A stretch of DNA of 64,000 bases from Salibacterium halotolerans (GTDB lineage: Bacteria; Bacillota; Bacilli; Bacillales; Marinococcaceae). The notes under the pieces were generated by a model, which saw only the letters and a program-made list of their open reading frames with translations, made no database searches and was not told the origin of the DNA. Position 1 is the first letter of the stretch. Each line of letters opens with the position of its first letter. The stretch lies in assembly GCF_900115625.1 (NCBI RefSeq), contig NZ_FOXD01000009.1, positions 1-64,000 of the forward strand, in the 5' to 3' direction. Made by a program: the position numbers and the translations under genes. This document shows, piece after piece, positions 1 to 6,654 of the stretch.

Positions 1-2
1 AG

Positions 3-101
3 CAAGCGGAGCGCGGTAGAAGATTCGCGGTGTACAAAAATAGAGGGCTGAAAACGGCAGTCTTTCAGAACGACCGAGAAAAACTTGACGCATACGTGTA
101 A
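3..101 (+). CDS. C-terminal end of an unidentified gene (partial)
   Basis: A frame open from the left edge of the window ends in TAA at 99-101, giving 32 codons that end ...EKLDAYV. The promoter of infC starts only 10 nt after this stop, which fits a genuine gene end. The fragment is basic and has no motif I recognise; it does not look like the end of ThrS, which lies upstream of infC in some Bacillus species. The product is unknown. Confidence 0.45.
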   Translation, partial: QAERGRRFAVYKNRGLKTAVFQNDREKLDAYV

Positions 102-111
102 GAAAGATGTA

Positions 112-140
112 TTGACAGTCTCTGTTTCATCTGGTACATT
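112..140 (+). promoter_or_regulatory. SigA promoter of the infC operon
   Basis: TTGACA at 112-117 and TACATT at 135-140 are separated by exactly 17 nt, with a TG one base upstream of the -10 element. Transcription would start near 147 and give a leader of about 220 nt before infC. Confidence 0.8.
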
Positions 141-146
141 GAACTA

Positions 147-362
147 GTGTTTGAACAACCGAAACCAAAGCAAGCAGAAGCGCCCGCTTCTCACCTGACT
201 GACGCTTAAAGGCTGTCGGCGGGTCCCGGTACTTTTTAAAGAATGATCAGCGGGTGCAGTGTGTACATTGCGCCTGCTTTTTTTATGCCTCGAAAAGACC
301 TGCTGTATCAGGAGTGATACGCAACTGGCTGCTTTGATTCGTAATTTTTTTGGAGGTGGCAC
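147..362 (+). promoter_or_regulatory. L20-type leader of infC-rpmI-rplT
   Basis: The leader is long for a ribosomal protein operon and holds a strong intrinsic terminator (250-284) before the infC ribosome-binding site. In Bacillus this operon is controlled by ribosomal protein L20, which binds the leader and favours termination (L20 leader family). Operon content and the hairpin position match that model. The L20-binding fold itself was not modelled here. Confidence 0.65.
250..284 (+). terminator. Attenuator in the infC leader
   Basis: A 12-bp stem with three G-U pairs (250-261 with 266-277) closes a 4-nt loop and is followed by seven T at 278-284. It lies about 80 nt upstream of infC, so it acts as a leader attenuator rather than the end of a gene. 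Confidence 0.8.
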
Positions 363-365
363 ATT

Positions 366-884
366 ATTCGTAACGATATGAAAGTGAATGATGGAATCCG
401 TGCACGTGAGGTACGCCTCATCGATTCCAATGGCGAACAACTCGGAGTCAAATCGAAAAACGAAGCATTGGATCTTGCGGAAAAAGCCGAACTTGATCTT
501 GTACTGGTAGCTCCAAATGCGAAGCCTCCGGTTTGCCGAATTATGGATTATGGAAAGTACCGATTTGAGCAGCAGAAAAAAGAAAAAGAGGCACGCAAGA
601 AACAAAAGACCATCAACGTCAAAGAAGTGCGTCTCAGTCCAAACATTGAAGAACATGACTTTAACACGAAGTTGAAAAACGCCCGCAAGTTTTTATCCAA
701 AGGCGACAAGGTCAAAGCGGCCATCCGTTTCCGCGGCCGTATGATCACGCATTCTGATATCGGGAAAGAAGTTCTCGACCGGATGGCCAAAGAATGCGAA
801 GACGTTGCTACGGTAGAAACGAAACCGAAGATGGAAGGGCGCAGCATGTTCTTGATGCTTGCTCCAAAACCGGAAAAAGAATAA
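366..884 (+). CDS. infC: Translation initiation factor IF-3
   Basis: IF-3 binds the 30S subunit, keeps it free of 50S and checks start codons and initiator tRNA. The protein shows the N-domain opening [10 protein letters not shown], the linker with [19 protein letters not shown], and the C-domain ending [11 protein letters not shown]. The first ATG (378) lies 20 nt behind the Shine-Dalgarno GGAGGT (352-357), too far for normal use. An in-frame ATT at 366 lies 8 nt behind it, and another ATT at 363 lies 5 nt behind. AUU starts are known for infC in other bacteria and let IF-3 limit its own synthesis, so I place the start at 366 (172 residues). The gene heads infC-rpmI-rplT. Confidence 0.93.
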   Translation: MRNDMKVNDGIRAREVRLIDSNGEQLGVKSKNEALDLAEKAELDLVLVAPNAKPPVCRIMDYGKYRFEQQKKEKEARKKQKTINVKEVRLSPNIEEHDFNTKLKNARKFLSKGDKVKAAIRFRGRMITHSDIGKEVLDRMAKECEDVATVETKPKMEGRSMFLMLAPKPEKE

Positions 885-929
885 CACTTCGTTTAAACAC
901 AAGGAACGACACTGAAGGAGGAACAACCT

Positions 930-1136
930 ATGCCTAAAATGAAAAACCACAGCGGCGCGTCGAAGCGTTTCAAAAAGACGGGTAACGGCCAGCTGAAGCG
1001 CCGTCACGGATATACAAGCCACCTTTTCCGTAATAAGACGAAGAAACAGAAAAGACGGTTGAGTGATGATGCGATCATGCATAAAACCGACCATCAACGG
1101 ATCAGCACACTGCTCCCTTACAAAAAACGTAAATAA
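930..1136 (+). CDS. rpmI: 50S ribosomal protein L35
   Basis: L35 is a small, very basic protein of the large ribosomal subunit. The 68 codons start [18 protein letters not shown] and end in a Lys/Arg-rich tail, the classic L35 pattern; the usual length is 64-66. The start has a clear AAGGAGG 6-8 nt upstream. It sits between infC and rplT, 45 nt after the infC stop, and should be co-transcribed with them. Confidence 0.97.
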   Translation: MPKMKNHSGASKRFKKTGNGQLKRRHGYTSHLFRNKTKKQKRRLSDDAIMHKTDHQRISTLLPYKKRK

Positions 1137-1172
1137 TACGAAAAACGCAAAATGAAGAAGGAGGGATAGACG

Positions 1173-1529
1173 ATGCCAAGAGTAAAAGGCGGTTATGTGG
1201 CACGTCGTCGTCGTAATAAGGTTTTGAATCTAGCAAAAGGATACCAGGGTTCCCGTCATCGTTTGTTTAAAACGGCGCAGGAACAGGTGATGAAATCCCT
1301 GCGTTATGCATACCGGGACCGTCGTCAGCGTAAACGTGATTTCCGCAGACTGTGGATCACCCGTATTAACGCTGCAGCGCGTCTGAACGGGCTTTCCTAC
1401 AGCCGTTTGATGCACGGACTGAAGCAGGCGGACATTAACATGAACCGCAAAATGCTGGCCGATCTTGCTGTAAACGACGAAAAAGGCTTTGCCGAGCTCG
1501 CAGAAAAAGCAAAAGCCAACCTTAAATAA
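1173..1529 (+). CDS. rplT: 50S ribosomal protein L20
   Basis: L20 binds 23S rRNA early in 50S assembly and in Bacillus also binds the leader of its own operon to repress it. The 118-residue protein has the typical basic N-terminal extension ([20 protein letters not shown]) followed by the globular part with [23 protein letters not shown] ribosome-binding site precedes the ATG. It is the last gene of the operon; a strong terminator follows at once. Confidence 0.97.
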   Translation: MPRVKGGYVARRRRNKVLNLAKGYQGSRHRLFKTAQEQVMKSLRYAYRDRRQRKRDFRRLWITRINAAARLNGLSYSRLMHGLKQADINMNRKMLADLAVNDEKGFAELAEKAKANLK

Positions 1530-1538
1530 ATAAAAAAC

Positions 1539-1566
1539 GGCCCGGGGGCAGCCCGGGCCTGTTTTA
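1539..1566 (+). terminator. Terminator of infC-rpmI-rplT
   Basis: An 8-bp GC-only stem (GGCCCGGG with CCCGGGCC, 1539-1559) with a 5-nt loop is followed by a T-rich stretch, ten bases after the rplT stop. Confidence 0.85.
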
Positions 1567-1578
1567 TTGGGAGTACAT

Positions 1579-1845
1579 ATGGTGATGTGGTTCATATTAT
1601 ACGCTGCAGCTGTCAATCTGTTATCGTTTGCGGCAGCCGGCAGCGACAAGTACAAGGCACGCCGCAAAAAGCGGAGAATACCGGAAAAGCGTCTCTGGCT
1701 TCTTACGTGGGCAGGCGGGAGCGCCGGAATGCTTGCGGCAATGTATCTGTTCCGGCACAAGACCCGGCATCTTCTTTTTAAAGCCGGGGTTCCTCTTATT
1801 TTTGCGCTTCACGTTATTATTATTCTTTATCTGACTTTGCAATAA
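1579..1845 (+). CDS. ysdA: DUF1294 membrane protein (YsdA family)
   Basis: This is a small protein of 88 residues with three hydrophobic segments (about residues 2-17, 38-56 and 66-86) and a conserved basic patch around KYKARRKKRRIPE. These features and the place right after rplT match B. subtilis YsdA (DUF1294), whose function is unknown. The ATG at 1579 follows GGGAG at a good distance; an in-frame TTG at 1567 has no such site. Its last 26 bases overlap the 3' end of the convergent ysdB. Confidence 0.85.
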   Translation: MVMWFILYAAAVNLLSFAAAGSDKYKARRKKRRIPEKRLWLLTWAGGSAGMLAAMYLFRHKTRHLLFKAGVPLIFALHVIIILYLTLQ

Positions 1846-2212
1846 ATTCGCGGATGGGGCTTTTCCACTCGATGCCGGCATGGGGGTACTGCTGCTCGAT
1901 CTCCCGCTCCATAAAGGTAAAATCCTCTGTATGAAGACCCTGCAGCCGGTCTTTGTTTTTCACCCAGATCGAGACGGAAACAATATCGAAAGCATTATCT
2001 GTCGTGCCGAGATATTTTCCCCCTTCAAACATAACGCCTTTATAGGTAATGAGGAAATTTTTTCGTACATTGTCGGGATCATCAAGGAAATAAAACTGCT
2101 TTTTATCATGAGCCAGTTCCAGTTTGCGTTTCGGATTGAGAATATATTTAATCACAGCGTATATGACAATGATGACTGCAATGAGAATCAGTATCCGGAG
2201 CAAAAGTGCCAT
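1820..2212 (-). CDS. ysdB: YsdB-like membrane-anchored protein
   Basis: The 130-residue protein has one N-terminal membrane segment (residues 3-25), then the sequence NPKRKLELAHDKKQFYFLDD and a soluble domain with YKGVMFEGGKYLGTTD, like B. subtilis YsdB. The biochemical role is unknown. In B. subtilis the gene belongs to the SigW envelope-stress regulon, and a matching promoter is visible here at 2274-2302. It runs against ysdA and overlaps its tail by 26 nt. An AGGAGG-type site precedes the ATG on the minus strand. Confidence 0.82.
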   Translation of the reverse strand: MALLLRILILIAVIIVIYAVIKYILNPKRKLELAHDKKQFYFLDDPDNVRKNFLITYKGVMFEGGKYLGTTDNAFDIVSVSIWVKNKDRLQGLHTEDFTFMEREIEQQYPHAGIEWKSPIREFIAKSDKE

Positions 2213-2273
2213 TTCCCATTCCTCCTCCTGCGGAGAATCATTTCTCGAAAAAAAAGTCTTGTCTGCATTATAC

Positions 2274-2302
2274 TATACGCAGCAGCATTGTTGTTAGTTT
2301 CA
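2274..2302 (-). promoter_or_regulatory. SigW (ECF) promoter of ysdB
   Basis: On the minus strand TGAAAC (2297-2302) and CGTATA (2274-2279) are separated by 17 nt. Both hexamers equal the SigW consensus. They lie about 62 nt upstream of the ysdB start. Confidence 0.75.
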
Positions 2303-2340
2303 TTGTAATGGAATTTGAGGGAGAAAGGAAAAGATAGAGC

Positions 2341-2820
2341 ATGAATCAGTTGTTTGCCATTCAGCGGGAACTCGATGAAAGAATTCTAAAAGAGCATAAC
2401 CTGAACCGCGGGGAGATTCACGCCGAAAAAATGCTGGCCCTGCTTGTGGAAATCGGGGAACTTGCCAACGAAACCCGCTGTTTTAAATATTGGAGCAAAA
2501 AACCTGCCTCAGACCGGGATGTGATCGCTGAAGAATACGTGGACGGCCTGCATTTCATCTTGTCTCTTGGTCTGGACGGCGGCTGGGAAGAAGTGCCGGA
2601 AGCCGGCGGAAATCCGGGTGCCGGGGTGACGGAACAGTTTCACCGCGTGTACGAAACGGCCCTCTCCTTGAAAGAAACATTTTCGAAAGAATATTTTCTC
2701 GACCTTTTTGAGGCATATATCACGCTCGGGTATAAGCTTGGTTTTTCAAAAGAGGATATGGAAGCAGCATACCTCCAAAAGAATGAAGCAAACCATCAAC
2801 GACAGGAAGAAGGTTACTAA
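2341..2820 (+). CDS. Dimeric (all-alpha) dUTP diphosphatase
   Basis: The protein hydrolyses dUTP to dUMP, keeping uracil out of DNA and feeding dTMP synthesis. The all-alpha NTP-pyrophosphohydrolase motif is visible: EIGELANE around residues 37-44 (E-x2-E) and EEYVDGLHF around residues 61-69 (E-x2-D), which together bind Mg2+. The length of 159 residues is usual for this family, and a Trp/Phe-rich segment NETRCFKYW lies between the two metal motifs. It sits in the ysdB-ysdC gap and is read towards the M42 peptidase. Confidence 0.85.
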   Translation: MNQLFAIQRELDERILKEHNLNRGEIHAEKMLALLVEIGELANETRCFKYWSKKPASDRDVIAEEYVDGLHFILSLGLDGGWEEVPEAGGNPGAGVTEQFHRVYETALSLKETFSKEYFLDLFEAYITLGYKLGFSKEDMEAAYLQKNEANHQRQEEGY

Positions 2821-2827
2821 TGTTCGT

Positions 2828-2856
2828 TTGAGTATCTTTACATTGGGCATTATAGT
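2828..2856 (+). promoter_or_regulatory. SigA-type promoter before the M42 peptidase gene
   Basis: TTGAGT (2828-2833) and TATAGT (2851-2856) are separated by 17 nt in the short gap after the dUTPase gene, 41 nt before the peptidase start. Confidence 0.6.
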
Positions 2857-2897
2857 AAAATGGAAACGGATGAATCAGCAAAAAGGAGGAATAAACA

Positions 2898-3977
2898 TTG
2901 GACGAAACAACACAGATGCTGAAAGAACTAACCGACGCAAACGGCATTCCAGGCAATGAAAAAGAAGCCAGGGATGTCATGAAGAAACACATCTCCCCTT
3001 ACGCGGATGATGTAACGACCGATCATCTCGGAAGTTTGATTGCCAAAAAAACAGGAAAAGCAGGCGGTCCTAAAGTCATGGTGACCGGCCACCTGGATGA
3101 GATCGGCTTTATGATCACCCAAATTGATGATAACGGCTTCCTGAAGTTTCAGACGGTCGGCGGCTGGTGGAGCCAGGTGATGCTCGCCCAGCGTGTGAAC
3201 GTCATGACGTCCCGGGGTAACATTACCGGTGTAATCGGATCCAAGCCTCCGCACATTTTGACAGCGGAACAGCGCAAAAAAGCGGTGGAGATCAAAGATA
3301 TGTTTATCGACATCGGCGCTTCCAGCAAAGAAGAAGCGGAAAGCTTTGGGGTCAAGCCGGGTGACTCTGTCGCACCGATCTGCGATTTCACCATCATGAA
3401 CAACGAAAAACTGATGATGGCCAAAGCCTGGGACAACCGCATCGGCTGCGCTATTGCGATTGAAGCGATGAAACGCCTGCAGAATGAAGATCATCCAAAC
3501 GAACTGTACGGGGTGGGCGCCGTTCAGGAAGAAGTCGGACTGCGGGGTGCGAAGACATCGGCGTCCAAAATTGAGCCGGACATCGGATTCGCCGTGGATG
3601 TCGGCATTGCCGGTGACACGCCGGGTGTTACAGAAAATGATGCCAAGGCGGAAATCGGAAAAGGACCGCAAATTCTAGTGTACGACCGTTCCATGGTGTC
3701 ACATAAAGGTCTGCGCGAGTTTGTGACTGCAACGGCGGATAAGCACGGCATTCCTTATCAGTTCGACGCGATGAGCGGCGGCGCCACAGACGCGGGATCC
3801 ATTCACCTCACAGGCGAAGGTGTGCCGAGTCTGGCCGTTACCGTTCCGACCCGCTACATTCATACTCATGCTGCTATCCTGCACAAAGATGACTTCGAAC
3901 ATGCGGTGCAGCTGTTTGTTGAAATCATCAAAGGACTCGACGCCGATAAAGTGAACGAAATCACGTATGACTCGTAA
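2898..3977 (+). CDS. ysdC: M42 family metallo-aminopeptidase (YsdC)
   Basis: This is a cytosolic, probably tetrahedral aminopeptidase that trims peptides from the N-terminus. Di-metal ligands and catalytic residues are recognisable: His65 in VTGHLDEIG, bridging Asp179 in KAWDNRIGC, the catalytic Glu pair 211-212 in VQEEVGLRG, Asp234 in [10 protein letters not shown], and a His in the [10 protein letters not shown] region. The length of 359 residues fits the family. The start is TTG at 2898, placed 8 nt after GGAGG (2885-2889). Gene order matches B. subtilis ysdC; a strong terminator follows. Confidence 0.93.
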   Translation: MDETTQMLKELTDANGIPGNEKEARDVMKKHISPYADDVTTDHLGSLIAKKTGKAGGPKVMVTGHLDEIGFMITQIDDNGFLKFQTVGGWWSQVMLAQRVNVMTSRGNITGVIGSKPPHILTAEQRKKAVEIKDMFIDIGASSKEEAESFGVKPGDSVAPICDFTIMNNEKLMMAKAWDNRIGCAIAIEAMKRLQNEDHPNELYGVGAVQEEVGLRGAKTSASKIEPDIGFAVDVGIAGDTPGVTENDAKAEIGKGPQILVYDRSMVSHKGLREFVTATADKHGIPYQFDAMSGGATDAGSIHLTGEGVPSLAVTVPTRYIHTHAAILHKDDFEHAVQLFVEIIKGLDADKVNEITYDS

Positions 3978-3985
3978 AAAAAGAA

Positions 3986-4019
3986 GCGCTCTCCGCCTGT
4001 TGCGGCGGGGAGCGTTTTT
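3986..4019 (+). terminator. Terminator after ysdC
   Basis: A 12-bp stem with one G-U pair (3986-3997) and its partner up to 4014, followed by TTTTT. Confidence 0.85.
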
Positions 4020-4049
4020 GTTCCCGAATGATGGGGGAGAGGCTTGTAT

Positions 4050-4175
4050 TTATCGGCAGAAAGAGTCGCTGTACCAGCGGACATCGTCTGTTTACGAGCT
4101 GAATGTGATGCGTTACCTGCCAAGAGCAGAGGTATACCGGCCGAAAAGACGTCGTTATCCGCCGATCTCTGGCGT
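4050..4175. repeat. Degenerate 21-bp tandem repeat, six units
   Basis: Six consecutive 21-bp units each begin with a near TTA-yCn-GCn-GAn core, for example TTATCGGCAGAA, GTACCAGCGGAC, ATACCGGCCGAA and TTATCCGCCGAT; the last nine bases of each unit vary. In one plus frame the units read as heptads with (L/V/I)(S/P/R)A(E/D/K), and on the minus strand as SAG/SAD heptads. No ribosome-binding site goes with either frame, so I annotate a DNA repeat rather than a gene. It fills the gap between ysdC and sspI. Confidence 0.7.
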
Positions 4176-4180
4176 CTTTT
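4144..4180 (-). terminator. Possible terminator of sspI
   Basis: Arms AAAAGACG (4144-4151) and CGTCTTTT (4173-4180) can pair around a loop of about 21 nt that overlaps the sspI stop codon. On the minus strand the run ends in TTTT. The long loop makes it a weak call. Confidence 0.4.
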
Positions 4181-4385
4181 ATTGAAGACCGTCGGTGATA
4201 TCGCGGATGACCTGATCTTTCTCCTGGTCGGAAGCTTGTTTCCAGAATACTTCAAACAACACACCGAGCCCCGGAAGCATTTTTTCCTCTCCGCTTTCCA
4301 CAGCATCCTGAATCGTCGCTTCCACCTGCTCTTCATTATTGCCCGACACATTTTCAAGAACAGCTGCCCGAAGATTAAAAGACAT
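4179..4385 (-). CDS. sspI: Small acid-soluble spore protein I
   Basis: SspI is a minor spore-core protein made in the forespore. The 68-residue protein carries the family signature [15 protein letters not shown] and the N-terminal [14 protein letters not shown] pattern, very close to B. subtilis SspI (71 residues). An AAAGGAGGG site precedes the ATG. It points away from ysgA, as in B. subtilis. Forespore SigG control would be expected, but I could not find a convincing SigG promoter in the 100 bp upstream. Confidence 0.93.
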   Translation of the reverse strand: MSFNLRAAVLENVSGNNEEQVEATIQDAVESGEEKMLPGLGVLFEVFWKQASDQEKDQVIRDITDGLQ

Positions 4386-4482
4386 CCATATGCCCTCCTT
4401 TTTTGTGATAAAATAATGACCAATAGGTGTAGTGTGTTCTTCCTTAGAAAAAAATATGCAGATGGGGGATTGGGAAAAAGGA

Positions 4483-5253
4483 ATGGCATGGAATCAAATC
4501 GACTCTGTCAAAAATCCAAAAGTGAAAAATGTAAAACGCTTAATGAAGCGCAAATTCCGGGAACGCGAGCAGCAGTTTGTCATTGAAGGATGGCACCTGC
4601 TGAAAGAAGCCGCGGCGCATGATGTAACCATTTCAGATGTTTTTATAGAAGAAGATAAAGATATCCCCGATGATGTGAAGTTGTCCGGCCTGCCGGTTTC
4701 GACGGTGACCAAGCAGGTGATGCAGGAGATGAGCCGCACCGAGACGCCGCAGGGCGTGGCCGCGATCTGCCGTATGCCGGAGGACACCGGACTCGAGGTG
4801 CACAGCAGCCATACGTATTTACTTATTGATGGAGTGCAGGATCCGGGCAATCTCGGCACGATGATCCGGACCGCGGATGCAGCAGGCATAACGGCGGTGA
4901 TTCTCGGAGAAGGCACGGTGGACGGATACAATGATAAAGTGGTCCGGGCAACGCAGGGATCCCTTTTTCATATGCCGGTACTGAAGGCGGAGCTGGAAGA
5001 ATGGCTGGAATCCTGCCGGGCGCACAAGATACCCGTATTCGGGACCTCGGTAAATGAAGGAACGTCACATACCGCCATCGGTGCGCAGAAAGGCTTTGCA
5101 CTTCTCGTCGGCAATGAAGGAGCGGGGGTGCAGCAGTCCCTCTTGGATGAGGCGGATCAGAATATTTACGTTCCGATATACGGAAACGCTGAATCCCTGA
5201 ATGTGTCGGTTGCTTCGGGCATTCTGCTGTATCATTTGAAACAGCCATATTAA
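4483..5253 (+). CDS. ysgA: TrmH/SpoU-family RNA 2'-O-methyltransferase (YsgA)
   Basis: It transfers methyl from SAM to a ribose 2'-OH of rRNA or tRNA; the exact target is not known. An N-terminal substrate-binding domain is followed by the knotted SPOUT domain with its three motifs: [25 protein letters not shown] and [10 protein letters not shown]...[17 protein letters not shown] choose ATG 4483 (256 residues) because family members begin close to the I(D/E)SxKNxxVK segment; in-frame ATGs at 4456 and 4462 are possible. The place between sspI and pheS agrees with B. subtilis. Confidence 0.88.
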   Translation: MAWNQIDSVKNPKVKNVKRLMKRKFREREQQFVIEGWHLLKEAAAHDVTISDVFIEEDKDIPDDVKLSGLPVSTVTKQVMQEMSRTETPQGVAAICRMPEDTGLEVHSSHTYLLIDGVQDPGNLGTMIRTADAAGITAVILGEGTVDGYNDKVVRATQGSLFHMPVLKAELEEWLESCRAHKIPVFGTSVNEGTSHTAIGAQKGFALLVGNEGAGVQQSLLDEADQNIYVPIYGNAESLNVSVASGILLYHLKQPY

Positions 5254-5258
5254 ACACC

Positions 5259-5287
5259 TTGCATTCATTTTTATTTTTTCTTATACT
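5259..5287 (+). promoter_or_regulatory. SigA promoter of pheST
   Basis: TTGCAT (5259-5264) and TATACT (5282-5287) with 17 nt spacing lie just upstream of the T-box leader. Confidence 0.75.
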
Positions 5288-5314
5288 TATCCCATGATCA
5301 TGAACGAAAAAGAG

Positions 5315-5588
5315 GAAAAAGGCTGTGAAGGAGAGTAGTATACAGGAAACCCGTCACCCAGGGAGGATCCGCCGCCGACTGCAAGCGGTTCTGTGACAGG
5401 TCTGTGGAATTCGCTCCGGAGCCGGCGCCGGAAACCAGTGTGGTGTCACCTGCTGGTAAGGTGTACCGGGCATCCCCCCGTTATCGTGTTAATCGAGTGA
5501 ACCGGACGTATGCAGACGTCTATGGTTAACAAGGGTGGTACCGCGGAACCTTCGTCCCTTATGCAGAGGGAGGAAGGTTTTTTTACGT
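5315..5588 (+). promoter_or_regulatory. T-box leader, phenylalanine-specific (pheST)
   Basis: The leader ends with the T-box AAGGGTGGTACCGCGG (5531-5546) followed directly by a terminator stem (5547-5582) and seven T. Stem I starts near the GGAGAGTAG segment. The specifier triplet TTC at 5410-5412, in the context GGAATTCGC, reads phenylalanine, matching the downstream synthetase. Uncharged tRNA-Phe would stabilise the antiterminator and turn on pheST. Confidence 0.93.
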
Positions 5589-5606
5589 TAAAGGAGGAAG
5601 AAAAAC

Positions 5607-6641
5607 ATGATTGACCGCCTGCAGGAACTTGGCAGAGAAGCGCTGGAGGAAATAAAGCAGGCAGACTCCGTCAAAGCACTGGAGTCTGTAAGAGTGAAAT
5701 ACCTTGGGAAAAAAGGACCGATCACGGAAGTTCTCCGCGGCATGGGACAGCTGTCGGAAGAAGAACGTCCGAAAGTCGGACAGAAGGCCAATGACGTCCG
5801 GGAAGAAATCAAGGAGAAACTGGAAGAAAAGACAGAACAGCTTGAAAAAGCGGCAATCGATGAAAAGCTGAAAGCAGAAAGTATTGATATCACGCTCCCG
5901 GGCAGAGAAGTGAAGCAGGGTGCACGCCATCCGCTGACTGCTGTCGTGGAAGAAATTGAAGATATTTTTGTCGGTCTTGGTTTTCAGGTAACAAAAGGAC
6001 CGGAAGTGGAAACCGATCAGTACAACTTTGAAAAGCTGAACCTGCCGGCGGAACACCCGGCCCGCGACATGCAGGATTCCTTCTATGTGACGACCGATAT
6101 GCTGCTGCGCACGCAGACGTCGCCCGTTCAGGCGCGCACGATGGAAACGTTTGAAGGACAGGGGCCGGTCAAAATCGTCTGTCCGGGAAAAGTGTACCGC
6201 CGCGATGATGACGACGCGACTCATTCCCACCAATTCATGCAGATTGAAGGACTTTATGTAGATAAAAATGTGCAGATGAGCGATCTGAAAGGAGTGCTCG
6301 AAGCCTTTGTTCAGAAATATTTCGGGGCCGACCGCAGTATCCGGCTGCGACCGAGTTTCTTCCCTTTCACAGAACCGTCGGTGGAAGTGGACGTTTCCTG
6401 CGGCATCTGCGGCGGCAAAGGCTGCCGGGTCTGCAAGTATTCCGGCTGGATTGAAGTGCTGGGAGCCGGCATGATACATCCCAATGTGCTTGAAATGAGC
6501 GGATTTGATCCGGAAATCTATACCGGATTTGCCTTCGGTATGGGTGTGGAACGTTTTGCGATGCTGAAATACGGAATCGATGATATCCGTCATTTCTATA
6601 CAAATGATATCCGGTTTTTAAACCAGTTCAAACGGGCATAA
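5607..6641 (+). CDS. pheS: Phenylalanyl-tRNA synthetase alpha subunit
   Basis: Together with PheT it forms the alpha2beta2 enzyme that charges tRNA-Phe; this subunit holds the class II catalytic core. An N-terminal coiled coil (about residues 1-85) is followed by the core with [10 protein letters not shown], the motif 2 region [19 protein letters not shown] and motif 3 [14 protein letters not shown] near the C-terminus. The 344 residues are the normal length. The start has AAAGGAGG upstream, right behind the T-box terminator. PheT follows after 13 nt. Confidence 0.97.
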   Translation: MIDRLQELGREALEEIKQADSVKALESVRVKYLGKKGPITEVLRGMGQLSEEERPKVGQKANDVREEIKEKLEEKTEQLEKAAIDEKLKAESIDITLPGREVKQGARHPLTAVVEEIEDIFVGLGFQVTKGPEVETDQYNFEKLNLPAEHPARDMQDSFYVTTDMLLRTQTSPVQARTMETFEGQGPVKIVCPGKVYRRDDDDATHSHQFMQIEGLYVDKNVQMSDLKGVLEAFVQKYFGADRSIRLRPSFFPFTEPSVEVDVSCGICGGKGCRVCKYSGWIEVLGAGMIHPNVLEMSGFDPEIYTGFAFGMGVERFAMLKYGIDDIRHFYTNDIRFLNQFKRA

Positions 6642-6654
6642 GGAGGATTTCATC

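Noticed and set aside
144-656. 170-codon minus-strand frame across the infC leader and gene
   Set aside because: It lies opposite infC and its attenuator, has no ribosome-binding site and a low-complexity composition; it is a shadow frame.
4386-4440. SigG promoter for sspI
   Set aside because: CATTATTTTA on the minus strand resembles a -10, but no acceptable -35 lies 17-18 nt upstream.
3866-4489. 207-codon minus-strand frame containing SAG/SAD heptads
   Set aside because: It covers the 21-bp repeat but also runs opposite ysdC, through its terminator and across sspI and its ribosome-binding site. The heptads are better explained as the DNA repeat.
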